Part shown: positions 1 through 9,471 of the stretch, piece after piece | Layout: the number at the start of each line of letters is the position of its first letter | Position numbering within the stretch: the stretch's first letter is position 1 | Source of the DNA: Papaver somniferum | Taxonomy: Eukaryota > Streptophyta > Magnoliopsida > Ranunculales > Papaveraceae | Length of the DNA: 64,000 nt | Assembly: GCF_003573695.1 (NCBI RefSeq) | Contig: NC_039359.1 | Span: 156,852,210 to 156,916,209, forward strand | Reading direction: 5' to 3' | Notes under the pieces: generated by a model | What the model saw: only the letters and a program-made list of their open reading frames with translations | Database searches by the model: none | What the model was told of the DNA's origin: nothing | Translations under genes and position numbers: made by a program

Positions 1-270
1 TTGTTCATCAGTCCATCCACTAGGCGGGTTCCTGAGAAAAGTTGCCACTATTGCAGCAAATCTTCTGTAATCTGATTTGATGGCACTCATTCTGTTTTGA
101 AGCGCTTTCCGAGTCCGGTTTGTACGAGTGCCAAAAGTACGGTGGTATTCCGGTTCGATTTTATCCCAGAAAGTTTTTGAATCTTGATACCTACCGACTA
201 CTGAATCCGTTGCAAACATAACATAAGCCTTTACAATTGCCAAATCTTCTGCTCGTGTAAAATTAACCAT
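1..270 (-). CDS. Myb/SANT-like DNA-binding protein, partial (runs off window)
   Basis: Read on the minus strand from the ATG at 268-270, this frame stays open for 90 codons to the window edge. It begins MVNFTRAEDLAIVKAY and contains spaced aromatic residues (FW near residue 36, Y and F further on) typical of the plant trihelix/Myb-SANT-like domain found in proteins that accompany PIF/Harbinger transposases. It is a divergent paralogue of the plus-strand ORF at 824-1174: both start MVNF and share a TFW motif and the same spacing. A TATA-like run lies at 415-427, upstream in the right orientation. In Harbinger systems the Myb-like partner binds transposon ends and helps the transposase; that role here is inferred. 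The C-terminus is outside the window, so the gene may be intact or broken. Confidence 0.6.
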   Translation of the reverse strand, partial: MVNFTRAEDLAIVKAYVMFATDSVVGRYQDSKTFWDKIEPEYHRTFGTRTNRTRKALQNRMSAIKSDYRRFAAIVATFLRNPPSGWTDEQ

Positions 271-414
271 TATGTTTTGGAACAAGTACAATAAATCAGA
301 CCAAAATATAAAATAATTGCAAAGAGATATAAGATTTTGAAGTGATTTTCAGGTGAGTGTAGTAATATGATGGCTAGATTTGAATTGGTGTTATTTTTTT
401 GTTACCAAAAATCA

Positions 415-694
415 CATATATATAAGGCGTTTTCAAAAAATAACCGTTGGATAAAAACGGTATATGATTAGCCATTTTTGATTTTTGTCCGCATGATCAT
501 TCGAGCCGTTGAAGATCTAACGGATTAGAATTTGAACGGCTAACACTTTATCGTTTAAACGGTTTATGATTAGCCGTTTTACTTTGGCTGTCGTTAGATC
601 ATCAACTGTCTTTTAAATCTAACGGTTACCTAGAATAATGGCTAACAATTAACCGTTTTTCTCAAACGTTCAAATTTGAAACCATGTATATATA
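415..694. promoter_or_regulatory. Divergent promoter region with AACGGTTA-type motif array
   Basis: The gap between the two divergent Myb-like ORFs has a TATA-like run facing left (415-427) and another facing right (TATATATAC, 686-694). Between them, at about 435-665, repeated short motifs of the form AACGGTTA, TAACCGTT and near variants occur in both orientations. The core TAACGG fits the known MYB recognition consensus YAACKG. The same motif recurs at 3,440-3,620 near the other end of the transposon. Regulation by the encoded Myb-like proteins is an inference. Confidence 0.45.
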
Positions 695-823
695 CAGAAG
701 CTGAGTTTTACTTCACTACCATCAAATATAAATCAAAAATTTCACTACTCAAGTTTTAAAGTTCGATTTATCAAATTTGTTGGTTTACATTTTATTAATT
801 TGTGTTTGTTTGTAGAAAAAATA

Positions 824-1174
824 ATGGTAAATTTTAGTGAACAAGAAGATATTAAACTTGTGAGAAGCTTTTGCACTGTAGTAGATCGACCAGATTTTTT
901 GGATATGCCAGCTGAAACTTTTTGGAATGATATGTCGGTCGAGTTTCATTCAGGAGGGGGTGTGACCCAAAGATCCGTGAATGCTCTTCGGTGTCGCCTA
1001 GCTTTCCTTAAGATGAATTGCAGGGTTTTTATGAACTGTCTACGCGAAGCAGGTAATGACGTAATTTTAGCCAGAATTAAGTTTATTGAGGAAGGAAGGG
1101 GAACATTTCGTCACTCAAGCGTTAACGATATATTTGGAGTGCATTTGCATATCAATACAGAACATATCTTATAA
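824..1174 (+). CDS. Myb/SANT-like protein, transposon-associated
   Basis: A 117-codon ORF starts at the ATG at 824. An upstream in-frame TTG codon was not used because it is not a plant start and because TTTGTTTGTAG just before the ATG looks like a 3' splice site. The protein begins MVNFSEQEDIKLVRSF, followed by a TFW motif and an arginine-rich segment (TQRSVNALRCRL), the same plan as the minus-strand ORF at 1-270. It ends soon after the domain, so it is either a short single-domain protein or a truncated copy. A TATA-like box sits about 130 bases upstream. Together with the minus-strand transposase it makes the two-gene set expected of a PIF/Harbinger element. No second exon was found downstream. 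Confidence 0.5.
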   Translation: MVNFSEQEDIKLVRSFCTVVDRPDFLDMPAETFWNDMSVEFHSGGGVTQRSVNALRCRLAFLKMNCRVFMNCLREAGNDVILARIKFIEEGRGTFRHSSVNDIFGVHLHINTEHIL

Positions 1175-1426
1175 TCTACCGAGTTATTTAGAGAATATGA
1201 TATGCTTATTTTATAGGTTATCTTATTGTTGTGTGTTTCTATGTTGCGTTATTTAACAAATGTAATGTATTTTCTTTTTTTCCTGCAAATGTAATGTTTT
1301 TCTGAGTACCTCCATATGTAATGTTTTTAATATTTTCCTGCAAATGTAATGTTTTTCTTAACTTAAATTTGAATTTATAGTAACCATGTCTCACCGCTCA
1401 CATAAATAAAAAAACATATAATAAAA

Positions 1427-2852
1427 TCATTCTGAATCGGAGCCCAAAAAAACTTGTCCTGGGTCGTAATGGTCTTGATCAACATCAACCTCGTCCGTGT
1501 ATTCTCCCGAATCCAGATCGTTGTCTATCGCATCTCCAGGCATTTCACCATCCCTTAGACCTTGACCATGTCGTTCCCATATATGATCTGCAAGATCCGT
1601 ATGAAGTCTCTCCTGAAGAATTGGGTTTTGTAATGACTCGCTTGTCTGCCTCAAGTATCCGACTATAGGTGCATGAGGTGGGTCTGGCACATATTTCCAC
1701 TCCGGGTCACGATGTTCATCCTCTACAACGATATTATGCAATATCAAGCAGGTTCTCATGATCGATTTCATATCTTGCTTTTCCCAGTAGTTACATCTAT
1801 TGTAAAGGATCCTAAATTTACTTTGCAGTGTCCCAAATGCCCGTTCGACATCTTTCCTCTTTGTCATTTGATATTTTTTAAATAACTCGAGAATTGGAAT
1901 ACCACTGGGTGCACTGTAAGCTTGGACTAACACAGAGTAACTCTTATAAATTCCATCCACTAAATAATACCCCTCCGTGTACTGGTTCCCATTGATAGTA
2001 AAATGACAAGGTGGTGCAATATCATTGAGATTGTCATCAAACAAATTAGAGGACTTCAAAACATTAAGATCATTGCTTGATCCACCCACTCCAAAATACC
2101 CATGCCAAAACCACCTATCGTATGAAGCAACCGCCTCAAGAACACAGGTGGGATAACTTTTGTGGCATGTGTGTGTTCCCGCCTCGTCCATCAGACATAC
2201 CCTCTAATCCCAATGCACACAGTCCAGGCTACCAAGCATTCTTAGAAAGCCTCTAGCTGCGTTTTCCTTCATCAGCCACTTGATATCATTCACAGTTGGA
2301 CGTCTCATGTATTCCGCATTATACCCAAACATAATTGCATCACAAAACTTCTTAATATAATAGTAAATAGTAGAAGCATCCATATGGGTATAATCATCAA
2401 TGTTATCGGGTGGGATACCTTTACAAAGACACTTCATAACGGCATACATTTTCATGTGTGAGCTATGACCTGGAATTCTTGCAGCATCTTTTCTTAGTCG
2501 AAAATTCTTGCATCATCTTTTCTTTGTCGAAAATCGGGGTCAACTCACATATTTTGTGCATAATTTTTAAGAAAAGGGGTCGATACATACCTAAACGGCC
2601 ATGGAACTTTTTCGGTCCCCAAGTGCAACCATCATTGAAATAATCCTACATCAACCTTGCATCCGCTTCGGCACGATTTCTATTGATTGATTCTCTCTTC
2701 GTCACTTGGGTTGGAACGGGTTGATGCAAATTATGAGTATGTTGCAGCATACATTGATATAGCATGAGAAGATTTTGATTTGTATCTTCGTCATCTGAAT
2801 CATCGGCCAGACGGACCCCCAATTTGATTGATATATATCTCCTTAAATACAT
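1427..2852 (-). pseudogene. PIF/Harbinger transposase (DDE_Tnp_4 / Plant_tran), decayed
   Basis: Minus-strand frames join into one transposase. The N-terminus is at 2852-2580 (FNDGCTWGPKKFHGR, like the YF...RFRM region of the family). A middle part at 2455-2204 ends GSLDCVHWD, matching the conserved LDCxHW block with the first catalytic Asp. The C-terminal part from 2191 holds LEAVASYDRWFWHGYFG, GSSNDLNVL (second Asp region) and a C-terminal RAFGxLQSKFRIL...LHNIVVEDE block. The copy is broken: an in-frame TAG follows HWD at 2204-2206, the stretch between HWD and the VLEAVASYD block does not match the usual motif, and stops separate the N-terminal and middle parts. The reaction (cut-and-paste of TIR elements with TTA/TAA target sites) is family knowledge. 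The protein is probably inactive. Confidence 0.85.
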
Positions 2853-3439
2853 TCTTCAATCAACAACAACACCGAAGTAACAATAAAATGGTGTCAAAAT
2901 TGACATCTAACAAACTTAACACAAGAATTCAAGTAAAATTGACATTTGCAAATGAATTCCAACAAAAGTGCAGAGTTTTATGACCATGATAATATCTATA
3001 ACGTGTAAATTACATATACAATTAGACCATACAATATCTCATTTTCAATCACACCAAATCATATAACTTGTAAATAACCTATAAAATTAGACATACTAAG
3101 TAAAGTACCTAAAATTAACAATCTTAAACAAATTCAAGTCCTCACATGGTTGTAAAACTAATTGAATTTATGTTATTCATCAAATAATTATTGAAAATAT
3201 TTTCAATTGAAAAAAAATAAAAAAAAAATTAGGGTTTAAGTTTATTGGATTACCTTTGATTATTGAGATGATTAACCTCCTCAAAAATAACCCCCACTTT
3301 CAATAAGAGCTTCCTCAACGAACCCAAATCCTGAAATTGTGTAGGTGATGTTTAGTTATTTTGGTTGAGAAGAGAAGGAAGAAAGGGGAAAAACAAGAAC
3401 ATGATGAAGGATGAATGAACTGTATTCGTTCTTCCTGGA

Positions 3440-3719
3440 ACTTTTGTCTAGAAAGGGAACGGTTAATGGTTAGCCAGTTCAATCGATTTTGACTGGTCAA
3501 GATAAGGAGAACGGTTAACCATTAACCGTTTCCTCTAAAACGGACGATTAGTAACCGTTATGGAGAACGGTTGATCAATGTTCTTTTTTTTCTTAAAATG
3601 GCTAACGGTTAGCCGTCCCTGGATTTCTCTGAGAAAAACCGCAAGAGCTAGGCCCTTCGCAGGATGATGTGTAAAGGTGTTTGGGAAGTGGCTGGGAAGA
3701 GCCACTAGACCCAGTCTAA
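3440..3719. mobile_element. Right end of the Harbinger element with motif array and terminal sequence
   Basis: Between 3,455 and 3,620 there are repeated AACGGTTA/TAACCGTT motifs, including a palindromic pair ACGGTTAACCATTAACCGT. The stretch ends with TAGACCCAGTC at 3,706-3,716 followed by TAA. The inverse, TTA then GACTGGGTCTA, starts the small element at 40,895, which supports calling this a PIF/Harbinger terminus with a 3-bp target site. The left terminus would lie before the window, so the pair cannot be checked here. Confidence 0.45.
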
Positions 3720-3947
3720 AAGATGGATTTGTGAAATAGTAAAAAACGACAAGAAATAATGTTTTCAGTTATACACATCAAAACGTTATAAAATATTTTT
3801 GGCAAGAAAATAAATTGGCAGCACCGCTCATATGTGAATTAAGAAATGTGTTTGCATCAACCAACTCATTGCCTAAGTCCTCTCCGTCACACAAACACAA
3901 AAATATGTATGACCCAAGGGCCATTCTAAGATCCAAAAATCCTATTA

Positions 3948-4198
3948 ATTTTTTTTTTTTTGGAAAGGAGAGGGGTTTAAGGACACCCCAACCAACAAGA
4001 AAAAAAAGAGGAAAGAAACACTAACACGGCTCCAAAAAAGGGGGAGCTTACAACACAACCAACAACTTAACAGTTCCTAAAATAGACCTTTCCCACGGCA
4101 TCTTCCTTGACAATATTCTTCAAATCCTCCTCAAAGGAGCTAGGTATGATCTCAACAAACTCGCCAGTAGGCTGGTAGCTAGCCAGCAGATCAGCTGC
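3948..4198 (-). pseudogene. LINE 1, 3' segment: end of RNase H domain, UTR and poly(A)
   Basis: Minus strand. The frame reads on from the piece at 10,978 across the LTR insertion (ANRAAD joins ADLLASY), then reaches a stop near 4,070 after VYFRNC. About 110 bases of UTR follow, then a run of A (T at 3,948-3,961 on the plus strand), the expected 3' tail of a LINE. GCTGC at 4,194-4,198 is the left copy of the LTR element's target duplication. No clear LINE target duplication was found. Confidence 0.75.
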
Positions 4199-5518
4199 TG
4201 ATTAAAGTTTTTGAGAGTCGTTGTTGTAAATAGGATTCGTTTCAGACTTGTGAAGGAAATGGAATTTTTAGATTTAATAAAAATATATATACAAAAATAT
4301 TAACAATGAGCGAGAGGTACTGGGACTAAGGATTTGGCCGAATTCATTCAAATCATATTTCAATTTTAAATTAATGCAAAAGTCATAAAAAAGAATAAAA
4401 TAAATTTACCCGTGTATGAAATTCACCCTCCTCCGTCGTCCCAGTGTTGGATGCTCATCATGATAAAAACACGCTCAAAATATTTATTTATTGCTCAAAT
4501 GGTGTTTACAATGAAGAGAAGAAGAGAAAATGGTGTAAACAGCTAATGTGCGACCCACAGGAAGCGTCACAAAAGAACGATAAAAGAGAAGTGTTATTGT
4601 CGTGTGGTTCTAAGACCCACACCTACGACCCACGCCTGTGAGTCTGTTTCACTGTTGATAAACGACTTTCCCTGCGAGTCTGTTCTTCGTGTTCTTGGTG
4701 TTCTTCATCAGCAGCAGGAGCAGAAACAGAGTTTCATCAACTCTTGATTTCTCGCTTCTGAGCTCTCCTATTGACCCCAAACTCTCGACACCCTTCTCCT
4801 CAACCCCAGCAACCTATTTATACTCAACAGGTCGACCAAATCTTTGTAATAACTTCAATATAATCCGGCAGTGAAGAGAATATTTCCGATATATTTTTTT
4901 ATTCTTCTGACTTGTTACGGTATTTGTTTCCTGGTTTATCTCTTTCACGCGTCTTCTCTGAGCTGTAGAATTTGTTTCCAACCAATACAGTCGACCCATG
5001 CACATATCTTCCATCCAAAAATTCCGAAAATAGAATATCTTCCCTGTTTTTGAGAATATCTTCCCTGTTTTGCATCCCACGATTATCCAGCCCAAATAAC
5101 TTGATTCGAACACCCATACCATCCCTGTTAGGCTATAACAGGTCCAACCCAATGAAAACTAGCCCTTGAATCTCCTTATATCACGTCCAAAATTTGCTTT
5201 AACAATTACGCAGGTGAAGAACTATTTTTCCCGCCAAAACTCGGTTCAAATGGGGAAGAAAATGGTAGCCCCCTATCCAGAGTAGGGGTGCAAATAGCAG
5301 TTGCCTTGGGGGTGCCCCTTAGTAATTAGGTTACCCCTTATCCAAAAGCGAGAGTCCGAATAACACTTGTCCTCCGGGTGCCAAAATCAACTTTTCGAGC
5401 CGAATTTTCCAAAAATGTTTATTTCCTAAAAATACATAAAAACACAATATTAGTACAAAAATAGAGTTCCAACAATACGGACATTGAGGACAAATTAGAC
5501 ACAAAAATGTGTCTATCA
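4199..5518 (-). repeat. 3' LTR of element A1
   Basis: 1,320 bp, TG...CA. It lacks 175 bp present in the right LTR (9,614-9,788); the missing piece is bounded by the 6-mer AATTCA on both sides, suggesting deletion between short repeats. A TATAAATAG-type box on the minus strand (plus strand about 4,811-4,822) is the probable retroelement promoter. Confidence 0.9.
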
Positions 5519-5519
5519 A

Positions 5520-5533
5520 ATACCCCCAAACTT
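5520..5533 (-). other. Polypurine tract of element A1
   Basis: AAGTTTGGGGGTAT on the minus strand directly precedes the 3' LTR. The same tract is beside the left LTR of element A2 (52,036-52,049) and its duplicate. By family knowledge it primes plus-strand DNA synthesis. Confidence 0.75.
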
Positions 5534-5579
5534 ATTATTTGCTAGTCCTCGAGCAAAACTAATAAAAAATAAATAAAAC

Positions 5580-6200
5580 CGAGTTAATCTCGGGAGGGTT
5601 TACCAGAGGTGTGCCCACAAAACCATTACTCCAGACCCTAGCTTATCTATGCAGAACCTTGGAAGGCACTAAAGAATCTCCTTGGTTGGCATACTTACTG
5701 ACTATAAGAGGAAGTACCCTGATGCGAAATTCCAATTGTTGTACACGATTTTGCACTCAAGCATAGTAAAATTCATATATAAGTGACAGAGCTCTGCTCA
5801 GATAGTCGCACTATGGACATCAATATCCATAGTCAAAACTAATCACATGGATAGATCAAGAAGATGGATATAAAAAAACAAAGATGGTTTTGATGTTTAC
5901 TAAGTGAACCGCGTTTCCCATATCTGTCTGAAGGCCTCCGCCAAAATGAATCTATCCTAATGGATTGAGATACTAGTCTGATTAATATCAACATACTGGC
6001 ATATACAAGGGTACCAGTGATCGATAACCTAACTCTAGGTCAACACAACTGGCATATACAAGGGTACCAGTGGTCGACTTTATTGAATTTATTCCTTTTG
6101 GTCAAATGGTTTGGTCTCAATTTATTTTTTTCTTTTTTTTTTTCTTTTTTTGTTCTCTTTTTTTTCTCTTTTTTTTTTTCATGGTATCTCAATCACTCTA
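5580..6200 (-). other. Family-A 3' non-coding block with repeated motif and pyrimidine tract
   Basis: This stretch has no plausible ORF but is strongly conserved with 52,190-52,800 and 56,020-56,630 in element A2. It contains two copies of CTGGCATATACAAGGG followed by ACCAGTG (5,995-6,018 and 6,049-6,072), then a T-rich tract (6,124-6,180), which is purine-rich in the transcript. A structural or cis-acting role in the retroelement RNA is a possible reading. Confidence 0.5.
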
Positions 6201-6706
6201 ATTCACCCTAGCATTGGTAACAACTTGAATCGTGAGCCCCACCAAATCACTTAGAAACATATTTAAAAAGAAAACAACATCAAAAAAAAAGAAGTGAAAA
6301 GGACTCAACGAGATATGGTGAAACTATCATGTTATTCCTAACAACTGAGCTCTGTGCTTTTATGAATAGACTCTTTAGATGTTGCCATCTAATCAGATTG
6401 GTTCGTCAACTCCTACAATCAAAATGCTTCCATCCACTTAGATTAGTTAGTGCAATCCTTAATAAGCATAAATTTCTAGTCTCTGGAGCTTATTTATTGC
6501 AACTAAGAACTTTCTCCCATACCCCCAAACTTAAATCTAACATTGTCCTCAATGTTCTAAAGATGAAATTAAAAGCATGAACAAGGAGAAACTGTTACCA
6601 ATGAAGCAAAAGAGATAAGGAAAGATATTACCGTGTCGGATGAATATTGGGTTACCTCCAAGAAGTGCTAAGTTTAAAGTCTTCAGCCAGACTAAGCAAG
6701 GATTAG

Positions 6707-8379
6707 TCACCACGTAGAATCATATAGTAGTAGCCGGAATAATTGTGGGTCATCTGGATCAAAAAGTGTTACCCACAAGAAGAGGAAACTGCAACAGACC
6801 AAGAAGATACCGAACATACCCTTGCTTAAGACAACTACATCTAGTTGTGGTTCAAGTTCAGGCTCTATAAAAGGGTCTAAATAAAAGGTTTTCATCGGTT
6901 GGATTTCCTCAAAGCTAAGATCCGGTTCAGGTATTAGAGTCTGGAAAAACTCAACTAAGAACTTAAAAGCACATAACAACAACCTGAATACTTGGGGATC
7001 CTTTAAGTCAATTAGATTTGACTCACAAAGTTGACCATAATGAGAGTAGTGGTCATTCTTAAGCAAATGTGTCGATTCTAATTTCCTAAAGCATTTAGGT
7101 TTAGTCTCACAACTTAATATTCGACACATTTGGAATATAAACGTTCCCACAGTTGGAAGAAAAATATTTGGTGGGAAAACAAAGTCAATCTGGGGATCAT
7201 AGCCTGGGCAAACCACATCAACCAGAGGATGGGTTTCTAACGACTGAACTTCTTCCTGGACATCATTAGGTTCGGGAAAACGAGTATGAAGGTAATTTTG
7301 TAAAATTGTCGAGGCAGAGATATCAAGTCCTAAGTGAAGGGACTTTATGAGAGTTAAAGGTAGGAAGGTAATAATCACCCCCAAACTTATAGTTTTCAGT
7401 GTTTCTAGATAGACTAGTTACAATCTCCCTAATTTTTGGATCATTAGATTCTTGAAAATGGTCAATCGATTCTTCTAATTTAGTATCAGGTGGTGCATCT
7501 TTACTCATCTCTACGGGTATATCTTCTTCATCTAATACTATTGTTTCTAAGTCGCTAGACTCTAAAACAGCATTTTCGGAATAAACCCGTTCCTCTAAAC
7601 CACTATCGGCTTCGTAATCAAAAGGAAAAACTACATCATCTAAAACGGTGGTATCCCTAATCAAATCCTCTTCCTTTTGAATAGGTGAATAATCATAAAA
7701 ATTATTTGGATTTGAACTAGAAATAATATAATCATTATAAAGCTCAATTGGATTAATAGATTCCTGATCACTATGCCTACATATTTAAGATTCTTCATTA
7801 CTACTATCCTCATCATCATAATAGTACAAATATGATTGAACCTTATCTAAATAAGTAGTGTCTTTTATTCTAGCCTCGTCCTCTAAATTAGGCAAATATT
7901 CACTATTGATATCAAGGGTAGAATTAGAAACCCTATTTTGGAAATTTAGATTATTTCGAGCAGCATTAGCCAACTGTTCATTTTCTTCCTCTAGACGTGC
8001 CTGAATTTCACTGAGCATAACACTTATACGTTCACCACTCTCGTTTATCATCTCAGAATATCGTGTACACTCTTCTTTTGAACTATTCATTGCAACTAAA
8101 AGTTTATACGTCCTTTCAATCCGTTGTTGGTTCTCTTCTAGAGATGGAACAGGTTCAGAAATATCATAATCAGGACTAGTTTCCAAAAACGAGTAACCAG
8201 TACTACAGTGTTCCTGATTTTCTTGATCGTAAGACAAATTCGCGTGTGAATAGTAATTGGGCTCACCATGGTATGAACCATAACCTTGAAAAGGTTGGCG
8301 TTCCCAACTACTATTCCAGTCCATATTCAAATCCAGATCGATACTTATTGTATTGGCTTCTGTCATACCAGTTCGACAT
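6707..8379 (-). pseudogene. Family-A retroelement ORF (unknown protein), broken
   Basis: Three overlapping minus-strand frames (8379-7785, 7664-7323, 7384-6707) are pieces of one protein, as shown by alignment with element A2 at 61,100-57,156. The start MSNWY at 8,377-8,379 is shared with A2 and follows a 3' splice-site-like AAG. The N-terminal third is Tyr/Gln/Asn-rich (GYGSYHGEPNYY), then comes a probable coiled coil, an acidic middle (LESSDLETIVLDEED), a conserved block DFVFPPNIF...LIPEPDLSFEE...DVVVL, and a hydrophobic C-terminal segment that could span a membrane. Damage in this copy includes an early frameshift, a GAA TCT TAA stop near 7,785 and another shift near 7,350. I do not recognise the family; gag-like or env-like are only guesses. 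Confidence 0.6.
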
Positions 8380-8380
8380 T

Positions 8381-8978
8381 CTTAATTGCAAGGGAATTCT
8401 AAACAACCACAAACAAGGCCGACTCGGCTCCACCAAAACAAACCTAAAGATTTCTATCAAACAAAAAGCATGATGGCTCCACTTAGATTTTTTTCTAGAC
8501 CAACTTTTATTCCTTCGAAAAGGAATTCGTTACAATTTGAGCACACCCCTCTGGAATCAATCCGAGCTAATGTAAGTTGAATCGAGGCGAGGGAAGCTCA
8601 GTGGAGCTTTGATACCCAAGGCCTCACCGGTATCACAAGGCGGCGCAGTCACGCATTCAAATTACAGAAACCATCAAGAACTTTGAAGTATGCTTAAAAT
8701 AGTAACCAATATTTTCGAAATATTTTCCTACCAAGCTCGTTACCCTATCGGTCTCGTTCTAATCAGATTTTAAGCTTGGGTTCGTGTTAGGTTTCGTTTA
8801 CCTAAGGCGGGCAAGAAGGGAGCGGTGATGAAATCCGAACCCTTATCTTGTATTGGTCAGGCCTTGCCCTTTACTAGGAATTTAAAAACAGTCCAAATTT
8901 GTCCTCAATCAATGAATCACCTTAAGGAATACAATAAACCCGCTTGCAGGAGATTCACGGGTGTTTCGAAAGACTTAC
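8381..8978 (-). other. Candidate leader intron of element A1
   Basis: On the minus strand AG|GTAAGT at 8,978 follows the hairpin leader and an AAG acceptor at 8,381 lies two bases before the shared start codon. Element A2 has the same donor (61,175) and an ATAG acceptor (61,102), only 74 nt apart. Conservation of donor, acceptor and start codon suggests a spliced leader; no transcript evidence is available. Confidence 0.35.
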
Positions 8979-8980
8979 CT

Positions 8981-9076
8981 CCCGTACCAGACGGGCGAAG
9001 AACCGCTGAAGTCGACTCGGGCCACGACTCCTATGTCGTGTACGAACCCTAGGGCCGAGACGATATTGTAATCGTC
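8981..9076 (-). ncRNA. Structured leader of element A1: three hairpins
   Basis: Between primer-binding site and ORF are three short inverted repeats: CCCGT/ACGGG (8,981-8,995), CACGAC/GTCGTG with a 6-nt loop (9,023-9,040), and GACGAT/ATCGTC with a 6-nt loop (9,059-9,076). In element A2 the third is GACAGT/ACTGTC: both inner pairs changed on both arms. This supports a selected RNA fold, perhaps a packaging or dimerisation signal. Confidence 0.5.
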
Positions 9077-9450
9077 GTCCTTCCCTGCAAACAGTTTATA
9101 TTAAAAAAAAAATTATATATAACCCTTCTGTAGGGTTTAAAATTAAAATAAATTGTCCAAAGTCCAGTCCAATGAAAATAAATACAAAAAATAATAATAA
9201 TAATTACATAAAAAAAACGGAAAGTCTCTAAAAAAAATAAAAAAAATAATTATCTCTTTTTTTTTCTCTCTTTTTTCTTTATTTTTTTGCTTTGTCTTTT
9301 TTCCTTCTCTTTTAGCTTTAAGCTTTGATTCCAAGGTCTTTAGTATCCAACTTCAAACCTGTAATACAAAGACACAACCAAAGAGACGTAAAAAGAACAA
9401 ATGGAATAATAAAAAATAATAAAAACCTAAAAATTCTACCTAAGCACAAA

Positions 9451-9468
9451 TCCGCGTCGGCAGCGCCA
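9451..9468 (-). other. Primer-binding site of element A1
   Basis: The minus strand reads TGGCGCTGCCGACGCGGA, three bases inside the 5' LTR. It has the TGGCGC start common to tRNA-primed plant Ty3-type elements. Element A2 has TGGCGCCGCCGACGCGGA at the same place. The matching tRNA was not identified. Confidence 0.7.
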
Positions 9469-9471
9469 ACT

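Noticed and set aside
4811..5169. Small overlapping ORFs in the family-A LTRs
   Set aside because: They recur in both LTRs in several frames and on both strands with no shared domain, as expected of non-coding LTR sequence.
6017..6211. Phe-rich ORF, and similar ones at 9,143, 56,411 and 56,493
   Set aside because: Translations of poly-T or poly-A tracts, not genes.
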